This document shows positions 1 to 5,363 of a stretch of DNA of 5,363 bases, in pieces. A model generated the notes under the pieces. That model had not been told where the DNA came from. It saw nothing but the letters and a program-made list of their open reading frames with translations, and searched no databases. The position numbers were made by a program, and so were the translations under genes. The stretch spans positions 3,088 to 8,450 of the forward strand of contig PMBY01000161.1 of NCBI GenBank assembly GCA_003153875.1, in the 5' to 3' direction. The stretch comes from Myxococcales bacterium (GTDB taxonomy: Bacteria; Myxococcota; Polyangia; Fen-1088). The first letter of the stretch is position 1. Each line of letters starts with the position of its first letter.

Positions 1-92
1 AACAACACGAGAAAGGCCCGCATCCCGTAGTAGGAGAAGCGCTCCCACATCTCGACGCCGAAGAGCAGGAAGAGTCCGGGCGGCTGTTTCAT
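1..92 (-). CDS. POT/PTR-family proton-dependent oligopeptide transporter, N-terminal fragment
   Basis: Only the first 30 codons lie in the window; the gene continues past position 1. The visible protein starts [20 protein letters not shown] and goes on [10 protein letters not shown]. It carries the ExxERFxxYG signature (E14, E17, R18, F19, Y22, G23) of the first transmembrane helix of POT/PTR transporters. In this family those residues take part in proton coupling of di-/tripeptide uptake across the inner membrane. The ATG at 92-90 begins 7 nt after the TAA of the upstream Omp85 gene. An in-frame GTG at 98-96 is an alternative start only 1 nt after that stop. No strong Shine-Dalgarno sequence is visible, so translation may be coupled to the gene before it. 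Family assignment is firm despite the short length because the motif is distinctive; the exact substrate cannot be told. Confidence 0.85.
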   Translation of the reverse strand, partial: MKQPPGLFLLFGVEMWERFSYYGMRAFLVL

Positions 93-99
93 TGTCACG

Positions 100-1479
100 T
101 TACACGCCCAACACCAGGATCATGCGCACGTCCTTGGTGCCCAGGGCGTTGCCCACGTCCACACCCACGAGAGGCATGGCCACGGTCCGCAGGTAGAAGC
201 GTATGCCCGCGCCCGCCGAGCTGTGCAGATCCTCTTGCAACACGAACCCCTGATGGAGATAGATGGGTGGCAAGAACTGGCGACCATCGCTGCGTGGCTG
301 GTAGGTGTCGGTGGTGGGGTCGATCGACGGCAGCTTGCGAAACCAGATGGCTGCGGCGTCGTTGAAGACCAACCCGCGAACGTCAAGTCCCCACAACGAG
401 AAGAGGGGGAAGTGGTACTCGACCTGGGTGCGCAGGTGCGTGTCGCCCTGAAACTGCCGATAGAGATACCCGCGCAAGTTGGTTCCGCCGGCTGAATTCT
501 CCGCCCACAGCGGCAAATTATCGCCCGCGACGCCGCCCGCGCGCACGATCAAGTTGTGGCGACGAAAGAAGCGAATCCCATGCTCATAGGAGGTGCTGGC
601 CTTCCAGTAGTTTGCGTTGTCCTGACTGCCCCAGCGGGAACCGCCAACCTCCAATGAGAAGCCCAGGGCATTGCCGTACATCACGGCATGTTGGCGGGCG
701 CGAAAATCGAAGGTCACATTGGCGGTGGCAGCGCCCCGCCGTCCGCTGACCGCTCCTGCCGGCAAATCGAGGACCTTCGCGTAGCTGTTGTCTGTGTTGC
801 CGGCCGACCAGAGGACGTCGTTCTGGTCAAAGATCCACCCGACCGCGGTGCGTACCCTGCGAAACCAGGCCACGCCCGCGTTGATCTCGCCGCCGTACGA
901 GCGCAGCTTGGTGTTGCGCATAGGTGACAACGGCAGGCCAGACAGGTTGCCGTACTCGTTGCTGTATTCGGGTATGATCTGGAGCTGGAACTTCCCCTTG
1001 ATGGTGAAGAAAGCCCACGATCCCCACACCGCCGGATCCTCGTAGGCCGCCAGGGCCCCGGAATCGACGTTGGAGAGGCGCCCCCCGATCACCCCGCGCT
1101 TGCCCCGGCCAAAGAGGTTGCCATGGGCGACGATCGCCCCGCCCGAAATGTTGCCCGGCGAATAGGAGAAGGTGGGCAAGGGCGCCCAGGGAAATTTCTC
1201 CTTGACCACGATGTTGACCCGCACGCCGTGCTGATGCGGCTCCCAGTACACGTTCACGTCGGCAAACAAGCCGGACGTGTACAAACGTTCGCGTACGATG
1301 TCGAGCGTATCCGCCTGCAGGAGCTGCCCGATAGAAAGGCCGGCGATAGAGCGGACGGCTTCCTCGTCGGTACGAACCGCATTGTGCACCTGAATGTCGG
1401 TGATGACCTCATCCACCGCCCACGCCGGCGCGGCGGTCAAGCTGACCGCGAGAGTGGCAAGACAAGCCAGGGCACGCAT
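100..1479 (-). CDS. Single-POTRA Omp85/BamA-like outer-membrane protein
   Basis: This 459-residue protein begins with a clear Sec signal peptide ([21 protein letters not shown], likely cut after A21). Residues about 22-95 look like one POTRA domain: a beta strand ([12 protein letters not shown]), helices ([23 protein letters not shown]), then strands ending [10 protein letters not shown]. The rest has the aromatic, alternating pattern of a beta barrel. It includes GNLFGRGKR (110-118), as seen at the start of Omp85 barrels, and [10 protein letters not shown] (331-340), whose LRGY matches the VRGF/Y motif of the family's loop 6. The end ([20 protein letters not shown]) fits the closing strands. 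Known Omp85 members insert or translocate proteins at the outer membrane. BamA itself has five POTRAs and about 800 residues, so this is an accessory, short member and not the housekeeping BamA. It starts 37 nt after the fucosidase stop, with an in-frame TAA just upstream and no good Shine-Dalgarno. Substrate unknown. Confidence 0.88.
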   Translation of the reverse strand: MRALACLATLAVSLTAAPAWAVDEVITDIQVHNAVRTDEEAVRSIAGLSIGQLLQADTLDIVRERLYTSGLFADVNVYWEPHQHGVRVNIVVKEKFPWAPLPTFSYSPGNISGGAIVAHGNLFGRGKRGVIGGRLSNVDSGALAAYEDPAVWGSWAFFTIKGKFQLQIIPEYSNEYGNLSGLPLSPMRNTKLRSYGGEINAGVAWFRRVRTAVGWIFDQNDVLWSAGNTDNSYAKVLDLPAGAVSGRRGAATANVTFDFRARQHAVMYGNALGFSLEVGGSRWGSQDNANYWKASTSYEHGIRFFRRHNLIVRAGGVAGDNLPLWAENSAGGTNLRGYLYRQFQGDTHLRTQVEYHFPLFSLWGLDVRGLVFNDAAAIWFRKLPSIDPTTDTYQPRSDGRQFLPPIYLHQGFVLQEDLHSSAGAGIRFYLRTVAMPLVGVDVGNALGTKDVRMILVLGV

Positions 1480-1516
1480 GGAACTGCTATGTTAGCATCG
1501 TCTGAGTCGTTCCTCA

Positions 1517-3418
1517 CTATCGCCGGGCGCCCACGACTACCTCGGTGGCTTGGGCGCCGCCGGTTCCGTTCACGGCATCGGCTTCCAGTCGAACGTAGCG
1601 CGCGCTCACGGGCCCAAAGACGACTCCCTTGTACTTTCCGTCTGCCGGCCAGGTTCCCGAAGTCACCGCGGTGTACGTGGTGTTGTCGCTGCTGACCAAA
1701 ATCTTGTAGGACGTGATGTTGCCAGTCGTGGTTGGTCCGCTGCCTGAGTAGCCTGGAAGATAGCCGAAGTAGCCAACATCGGGCTTCACAGACCCCAGAT
1801 CGAGCGTGAGCGACTGAGGCAAGGTGGCCGAGGACGTCCAGACCGTGTTGTTGCCCACGTCGTTCACGCCATCAATGGCACTGGACACAGTTCCACTGGA
1901 AGCAGTTGCCGCCGCCGACATGTAGGGATGCTCGTTCAATGGGGTTTGCGCGGGCAGCGGCGCCCGGCTGGCATTGGGTGTCCAGGAACTGCCCACTTGA
2001 CCGAGCAGGGTCACAATGGCCGCATCCAATTGTCCATCGCGATTGGGCGGGCAATTGAGGATGAAGTTGGTGTAGGAAGCCTCCAGCTTCTTGAGATGAC
2101 CGTCCACTATTGAGCTGGCGGTCATCAAGCCGCCGAGGCCGGGCGCCCAGAACCAGTCATTTCCACCACTGCCATTGACCTTGTTGCCCTGGGTCGCGGC
2201 CACCGTGTTGCCCGTGGGAGAAAACACGCCCTTGGGCTCTTCGTACATCGCCAGGTCGGCGTCCCAGGGGCCCTGGACGCCGTCGTGGTCGACCATCAAG
2301 ATTTCGGGCTGCAAAGACTTGATGAGGTCGTGGATCTCGGCGAAGGGAGCATTTCGGTGGCCCATCTTCCAAGCCCAGCCGTCGAGCACCAGAAACGGGA
2401 TCTTGCCGTAGTTAGACAACAGCTCGGTCAGTTGGGTCTTGATGTATTGCATTTGCGTGGCCGATAGCGCCCCGTTGCTGCCGTTGTTCTGGGTGGCATC
2501 CCAGATGGAGTAGTAGAGCCCCGGCTCCAGCCCTTTGGCGCGGAAGGCGGTGACATACTCCTGGACGACGTCTCCCTTGCCGGAACGCCACGAGATGTTT
2601 CCCACATTGAAGGTGCTGGCCTTGCTCGGCCACAGGGCAAAGCCGTCGTGGTGCCGAGTGGTGAGTACGCCGAACTTCATCTTCGCACTTGCAGCCGCAG
2701 TTGCCCACTGATTGCAGTCGAGATTGGCGGGGTTGAATTGGTTGATGGGGAGATTGGCCTGCGCCCAGGATCCTGTGTACGTGAGAATGCCGAAGTGGAT
2801 GAACATACCGAAGCGCCAATCGATGAAATCGCTTTGGATCTGCTGCCAGGTCCGTCCAGTTCCGCCGTCGGGCACGGGCAACGTGCCGGCATCGGCAGCG
2901 CTGGACTGCCCCCCGGTGCCGCCTGTCCCCCCGCTTGCCAGGACACCGCCGGCTCCGCCTCCACCCGTCGGCGCGCTTCCGCCTCCACTGGTCGTCGCGC
3001 TTCCGTCTGAACCGCCGTTTGCACGGTCCACACCGGCGTCCGCTATGCTGCTGCCGCCGGAAGATGTGCTCTGGCCGCCGGCGCCGGCCCCGCCCGCCGG
3101 GCTCGATGAGGCCGACTCAGTCCCTCCTGTGGTTTGGCCGCTGGTGCCGGCCCCACCGGCAGGGGTCGAAGATCTGGACGCTGTCCCTGCCGAGCCTGGT
3201 GTCGAAGACGGTGCCGTGCCGGCTGTTCCGCCGCCCCCGGTTGGCATCGAGCTGGCAAAGGTGGCGCCTCCGCTCGACGCGGTTCCTCCGGTTCCCGAGC
3301 TGCCTGCGAGTGCGACTGTCCCGCCGGCCGATCCATCTCGGTTCACCTCCGCGGCCTTTTTGCCGCAAGCAAGCCCCAGCACGCACGCGAAGACTATCGA
3401 GCCTTTCTTGGTGTTCAT
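1517..3418 (-). CDS. Predicted lipoprotein GH29 alpha-L-fucosidase with discoidin/CBM32-like C-terminus
   Basis: This 633-residue protein is predicted to hydrolyse terminal alpha-L-fucose from glycans at the cell surface or in the periplasm. Residues 1-18 resemble a lipoprotein signal (MNTKKGSIVFACVLGLAC, lipidation at C18), though the lipobox GLAC lacks the usual Leu at -3. Residues about 28-187 are a low-complexity Gly/Ser/Thr/Ala spacer. The GH29 domain spans about 190-480: DWRFGMFIHFG (200-210), TRHHDGFALWPSK (254-266), LVLDGW (343-348, with D346 the likely nucleophile by position) and NCPPNRDG (455-462). The segment FNPANLDCNQW followed by HHDGFALWPSK resembles GH29-B (alpha-1,3/1,4) enzymes; the acid/base may be E393 or E394, which is a guess. 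Residues about 495-630 fit an F5/8 type C (discoidin/CBM32) sugar-binding domain (TLDLGS, YKILVSSDN, ARYVRLEA). ATG 3418 is chosen because the signal sequence follows directly and a GGAG lies 11 nt upstream. It is first of three same-strand genes. Confidence 0.9.
   Translation of the reverse strand: MNTKKGSIVFACVLGLACGKKAAEVNRDGSAGGTVALAGSSGTGGTASSGGATFASSMPTGGGGTAGTAPSSTPGSAGTASRSSTPAGGAGTSGQTTGGTESASSSPAGGAGAGGQSTSSGGSSIADAGVDRANGGSDGSATTSGGGSAPTGGGGAGGVLASGGTGGTGGQSSAADAGTLPVPDGGTGRTWQQIQSDFIDWRFGMFIHFGILTYTGSWAQANLPINQFNPANLDCNQWATAAASAKMKFGVLTTRHHDGFALWPSKASTFNVGNISWRSGKGDVVQEYVTAFRAKGLEPGLYYSIWDATQNNGSNGALSATQMQYIKTQLTELLSNYGKIPFLVLDGWAWKMGHRNAPFAEIHDLIKSLQPEILMVDHDGVQGPWDADLAMYEEPKGVFSPTGNTVAATQGNKVNGSGGNDWFWAPGLGGLMTASSIVDGHLKKLEASYTNFILNCPPNRDGQLDAAIVTLLGQVGSSWTPNASRAPLPAQTPLNEHPYMSAAATASSGTVSSAIDGVNDVGNNTVWTSSATLPQSLTLDLGSVKPDVGYFGYLPGYSGSGPTTTGNITSYKILVSSDNTTYTAVTSGTWPADGKYKGVVFGPVSARYVRLEADAVNGTGGAQATEVVVGARR
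2858..3337 (-). repeat. Gly/Ser/Thr/Ala-rich low-complexity spacer of the fucosidase
   Basis: Residues about 28-187 of the fucosidase are almost only G, S, T, A and some P, D and Q, with many GG, GTGG and SGG runs and no hydrophobic core. It separates the membrane-anchoring end from the catalytic domain and probably acts as a flexible tether. Such spacers are common in predicted lipoproteins of large-genome myxobacteria (general knowledge). The compositional bias leaves several frames of this stretch open on both strands; these are shadows. Confidence 0.85.
3072..3169 (-). repeat. Imperfect 63-nt-period duplication inside the spacer
   Basis: Two 35-nt stretches starting at 3072 and 3135 (plus-strand reading, both beginning TGGCCGC and ending TCGA) match at 29 of 35 positions by eye. 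The 63-nt offset is exactly 21 codons. At protein level the copies are TPAGGAGTSGQTT (85-97) and SPAGGAGAGGQST (106-118). The in-frame period suggests the spacer grew by duplication of a 21-codon unit. Confidence 0.7.
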
Positions 3419-3429
3419 GGGTATGGGGA

Positions 3430-3433
3430 CTCC
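3430..3433 (-). promoter_or_regulatory. Possible ribosome-binding site of the fucosidase gene
   Basis: GGAG on the minus strand lies 11 nt before the ATG at 3418. The spacing is a little long, but it is the only purine-rich match near this start and supports it. Confidence 0.4.
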
Positions 3434-3478
3434 GGAACTAGGATACTCCTCGTCAGGGCAGGGCAGACAGAGAAGGTG

Positions 3479-3497
3479 CCTGAATCGCCTGAATCGC
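3479..3497. repeat. Perfect 9-nt tandem repeat, CCTGAATCG x2
   Basis: CCTGAATCG occurs at 3479-3487 and again at 3488-3496, followed by a further matching C. It sits directly before the candidate -35 box at 3498. Direct repeats in a promoter can be regulator half-sites, but two short copies may also be chance. Confidence 0.6.
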
Positions 3498-3527
3498 TTG
3501 CCGCGTTCGATACTCCGCGAGTAGCAT
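3498..3527 (+). promoter_or_regulatory. Weak sigma70-like promoter candidate
   Basis: TTGCCG (3498-3503) and TAGCAT (3522-3527) are 18 nt apart and each match the sigma70 consensus at 4 of 6 positions. The -10 ends 19 nt before the ATG at 3547. In GC-rich DNA such matches are weak evidence. Confidence 0.2.
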
Positions 3528-3546
3528 CTGGTCTCCGGGGTGACTC

Positions 3547-3818
3547 ATGAAGAAGGTAGTCTTGTTTGCGATCGCCGTCTTAATGGGTGCCAGTCTCCAG
3601 TCCCCGGATTCGCGGGAATCTTCGATTTGATAGGCAATGTGTCGGAATGGGTAGCCGATTGCACAAGGTCAGCCGGGGCGACGGACAGTTGCCAGTCCCG
3701 CGGGGGATCCTTTGGCCCCAGCGAGGTCATGCCGGATTGCAGCCAATCCGTCTCCATGTCACGCGCGTTTGTCAGCGACAAGACCGGATTCCGCTGCTGC
3801 ATCAGCCTGGTTCATTAG
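3547..3818 (+). pseudogene. Broken SUMF1/FGE-like gene: signal-peptide start fused out of frame to the domain's C-terminal end
   Basis: Two coding pieces in different frames are joined here. From ATG 3547, after GGGGTG with 5-nt spacing, one frame reads MKKVVLFAIAVLMGASLQ, a textbook signal peptide, and stops at TGA 3628-3630 after 27 codons. In a second frame, from about 3588 to TAG 3816-3818, the protein reads CQSPVPGFAGIFDLIGNVSE, then W, and later RGGSFG and GFRCC. This is the C-terminal part of a formylglycine-generating-enzyme (SUMF1) type domain, with its GNVxEW, RGGSF and GFRC hallmarks. The full domain is roughly 250 residues, so most of it is missing. The second frame could start at GTG 3540 to give 92 residues, but its first 15 or so residues have no family likeness. 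The paired catalytic cysteines of true FGE do not appear: only one Cys (PDC) precedes GFRCC. The best reading is an internal deletion that also shifted the frame. A short functional protein is less likely. Confidence 0.75.
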
Positions 3819-3873
3819 ACTGGCGTCTCAGGCTTGTCGCTCCTGCCGCCCCTGACGGCGCGAGGCAACGACC

Positions 3874-3951
3874 ATGCGCAACGGCCAGGATCCGCGCGCA
3901 CAGATCTTTGACAAGGCGGCCAGAACAGTGTCCGCTGCATTGGAAAGGTAG
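3874..3951 (+). CDS. Small 25-codon ORF just upstream of the ABC1 kinase gene
   Basis: The ORF encodes a polar 25-residue peptide starting MRNGQDPRAQIFDKAARTVS and ending AALER. It has a plausible ribosome-binding site (GAGG, 3862-3865, 8 nt before the ATG). Its TAG (3949-3951) lies 2 nt before the kinase ATG at 3954. The kinase ribosome-binding site overlaps its last codons (TTG GAA AGG TAG), a geometry that favours translational coupling. A TGA at 3853-3855 closes the frame upstream, so it is not the tail of a longer ORF in this sequence. I recognise no family; the middle could form an amphipathic helix. It may be a real leader peptide, a remnant of a lost gene, or chance. Confidence 0.35.
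   Translation: MRNGQDPRAQIFDKAARTVSAALER
3942..3948 (+). promoter_or_regulatory. Ribosome-binding site of the ABC1 kinase gene
   Basis: GGAAAGG ends 5 nt before the ATG at 3954, which is good spacing and supports this start. It lies inside the last codons of the small ORF before it. Confidence 0.65.
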
Positions 3952-3953
3952 GC

Positions 3954-5330
3954 ATGGCCAAGGATCCGGTTCAGCAACTGATGTGGAATCTCCGCGCGAA
4001 AGGGGGCGGCACGCTGCCCACGTCGTCCCTTGGGCGATTGCAGAAGACGGCATCAGCGGCGGCGCGCATCGGGATCGGCGCACTGGCCGGGCGGCTGCGC
4101 GGGGAGGAATTCAACCTCGGTTCGCTGCCGCCCGAAGCGGTATCCAGGCTGGTCGAAACTCTCGGCGAGCTCAAGGGCGTGGCCATGAAAGCCGGCCAGA
4201 TTCTCTCCTATGTGGATGGCTCACTATCCCCAGAGGCGCGGCGCCTGCTGGCGGTGTTGCAGGTGATGTCGCAACCCACCGCCTTCACCCACATCCAGCG
4301 GACCATCGTCGAGGATCTGGGCGCGCGTGGGCGGGCGCTGCTGGCGCGGCTGGAGCGTGAGCCAGTGGCCAGTGCCTCGATTGGCCAGGTCCACCGCGCG
4401 GTTCGTGAAGACGGCACACGCGTCGCCGTCAAAGTCAGGCATCCCGGCATCGAGGAGGCAATCCGCGCCGACTTCAAGACCGCCGCGGTCGGCACATTCT
4501 TCGCCCACCTCGCTGTTGCCGGCGCGAACGTCGAAGGGTTCGTGGCCGAGGCCGAGGCACGCTTCCTTGAGGAGTGTGACTATCGCCTGGAGGCCCGCAG
4601 GCAAGTTCGCTTCGGCGAGATCTTCGCCGGCCACGCGTCCATCACGATTCCGGCCGTCCACCTCGACCTCTGTGGGCCGCGCGTGCTGACGTCCAACTGG
4701 CACGACGGCGCCGGACTCGATGCCTTTCTCGGTACGGCGATCTGCGCAGCGGAGAGAGTCCGGGCGGCGCGTGCGCTCTACGAATTTTACGTCGGCACCC
4801 TCTACCGCCACGGACTCTTCAACGCCGACCCACACCCGGGCAACCTGCTGTTTGCGCCCGATGGCCGCGTGACCATCCTCGATCACGGCTGCGTGCGCGA
4901 GTTTGCGCCCGACCTGGTCGCCTGGCTCGCGCGATTGTCGCGAGCGGTTCGCGCCGACGACTCCCGCGACATTCAGGCTGCGCTGCTGGCCCTTGGGGTG
5001 ACCGATCCGGCACGCGATTTCGACGTGACCCGTTCCATTTTGCGCGGGTTCTACGCACCCTTGCTTGAGCCCGGACGGCACAGGGTGGAGCCCGACCAGG
5101 CCATTTCCATGGGGCACGTGGCGAAGTTGAAGAAAAGCCTCTTGCGTCTGCGTCTGCCAGGCAAACTGATGTTCCTGTTCCGCATTCGCATCGGCCTGTA
5201 CGCCGTGCTGGCGCGCATGGGTGTCAGACTCGACTGGATCGAGCTAGAAGAAGAGCTGGCCGATCCGGCGATAGCAGGGGCCCGCGAGGGCATGCGGGTC
5301 GTGGTTGTGCCCGTCGCGGTTGCCGAGTAG
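3954..5330 (+). CDS. ABC1/UbiB/AarF-family atypical protein kinase-like protein
   Basis: This complete 458-residue protein belongs to the UbiB (ABC1, ADCK/COQ8) family of atypical kinases or ATPases. Members support ubiquinone synthesis in proteobacteria and mitochondria; others have unclear lipid-related roles. All family hallmarks are visible in order: KxGQ (K79-A-G81-Q82), the Ala-rich loop ASASIGQVH (139-147) in place of a glycine-rich loop, the ATP lysine in VAVK (K160), ExD (E207-C-D209), the catalytic loop ADPHPGN (D292, N297), and the metal-binding Asp in LDHG (D310), where DHG replaces the usual DFG. No clear transmembrane pair is evident at the C-terminus, unlike proteobacterial UbiB; the end is VVVVPVAVAE after a charged helix (DWIELEEELADP). 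All catalytic positions are kept, so it should be active. It does not sit with ubiquinone genes here, so I give no symbol. ATG 3954 is supported by a GGAAAGG site. No obvious terminator follows in the 33 nt left. Confidence 0.93.
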   Translation: MAKDPVQQLMWNLRAKGGGTLPTSSLGRLQKTASAAARIGIGALAGRLRGEEFNLGSLPPEAVSRLVETLGELKGVAMKAGQILSYVDGSLSPEARRLLAVLQVMSQPTAFTHIQRTIVEDLGARGRALLARLEREPVASASIGQVHRAVREDGTRVAVKVRHPGIEEAIRADFKTAAVGTFFAHLAVAGANVEGFVAEAEARFLEECDYRLEARRQVRFGEIFAGHASITIPAVHLDLCGPRVLTSNWHDGAGLDAFLGTAICAAERVRAARALYEFYVGTLYRHGLFNADPHPGNLLFAPDGRVTILDHGCVREFAPDLVAWLARLSRAVRADDSRDIQAALLALGVTDPARDFDVTRSILRGFYAPLLEPGRHRVEPDQAISMGHVAKLKKSLLRLRLPGKLMFLFRIRIGLYAVLARMGVRLDWIELEEELADPAIAGAREGMRVVVVPVAVAE

Positions 5331-5363
5331 CTTACGGGCGCCGATGGTTACCCAAGAGTCCTT

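Larger units (their letters stand above)
3419..3546. promoter_or_regulatory. Divergent intergenic region between the fucosidase unit and the SUMF1 remnant
   Basis: This 128-nt region separates the minus-strand fucosidase start from the plus-strand signal-peptide-like start and should hold the promoter of the minus-strand unit. It contains a perfect 9-nt tandem repeat (3479-3496), two copies of GATACTCC (3442-3449 and 3509-3516), and a weak plus-strand promoter candidate. I could not identify a convincing -35/-10 pair for the minus strand. Confidence 0.5.

Noticed and set aside
1486..1496. Short hairpin (GCTA, 3-nt loop, TAGC) before the Omp85 start as a terminator or regulator
   Set aside because: The stem is only 4 bp and has no U-tract, so it is too weak to support.
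1123..1695. 190-codon plus-strand open frame across the Omp85 and fucosidase junction
   Set aside because: It overlaps two well-supported genes antisense and shows no recognisable domain.
2712..3524. Long plus-strand open frame rich in Pro/Val/Ala opposite the fucosidase spacer
   Set aside because: It is the antisense of Gly/Ala/Ser-rich codons, which gives Pro-rich open frames in GC-rich DNA. It has no start context or family likeness, and the minus-strand gene explains the stretch.
3547..3818. A sulfatase-maturation role linking the SUMF1-like gene to fucosidase (sulfated fucan use)
   Set aside because: The piece is truncated and out of frame, lacks the catalytic Cys pair of true FGE, and no sulfatase gene is visible in the window.
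3847..3860. CGCC/GGCG inverted repeat after the SUMF1 remnant as a terminator
   Set aside because: The stem is 4 bp with no T-run following; it is expected by chance in GC-rich DNA.
4224..5117. 297-codon minus-strand open frame opposite the ABC1 kinase gene
   Set aside because: It lies entirely inside a gene with all family motifs on the other strand; such long antisense frames are normal in GC-rich genomes.
5331..5363. Possible terminator or end of a further gene after the kinase
   Set aside because: Only 33 nt are available, with no inverted repeat, T-run or recognisable coding sequence.

Overview
The window is GC-rich DNA from what looks like a Gram-negative soil-type bacterium, most likely a myxobacterium (Myxococcota, Polyangia-like). 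The clues are a predicted lipoprotein with a very long Gly/Ser/Thr/Ala-rich spacer, a formylglycine-generating-enzyme-like (SUMF1-type) tail ending in GFRCC, and an outer-membrane Omp85 protein. This placement is an inference from protein style; there is no rRNA or other marker gene here.

Layout. Positions 1-3418 hold three genes on the minus strand, read right to left. First comes a predicted surface-tethered GH29 alpha-L-fucosidase with a C-terminal discoidin/CBM32-like domain (1517-3418). It is followed after 37 nt by a one-POTRA Omp85/BamA-like outer-membrane barrel protein (100-1479), and after 7 nt by the first 30 codons of a proton-dependent oligopeptide transporter of the POT/PTR family (1-92, running off the window). 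The tight spacing suggests one transcript. A divergent intergenic region follows (3419-3546) with a perfect 9-nt tandem repeat and a weak promoter candidate.

On the plus strand, 3547-3818 holds a broken gene. A signal-peptide-like start in one frame is joined to the C-terminal quarter or so of a SUMF1/FGE-like domain in another frame. This looks like an out-of-frame internal deletion product. After a short spacer containing a 25-codon small ORF (3874-3951) comes a complete ABC1/UbiB/AarF-family atypical kinase gene (3954-5330). The small ORF ends 2 nt before the kinase start and contains the kinase gene's ribosome-binding site. The last 33 nt show nothing recognisable.

How the parts may work together. 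The minus-strand genes could form a small glycan/glycopeptide-use unit: an envelope-anchored fucosidase trims fucosylated material, an Omp85 protein acts in the outer membrane, and a peptide/H+ symporter acts in the inner membrane. That is inference from neighbourhood only. The kinase appears unrelated to that unit. No CRISPR array, insertion sequence, tRNA or rRNA was seen. I see no convincing evidence of an entirely new system. The points most worth checking are the SUMF1 remnant, the small ORF coupled to the kinase, and the fucosidase-Omp85-POT arrangement.
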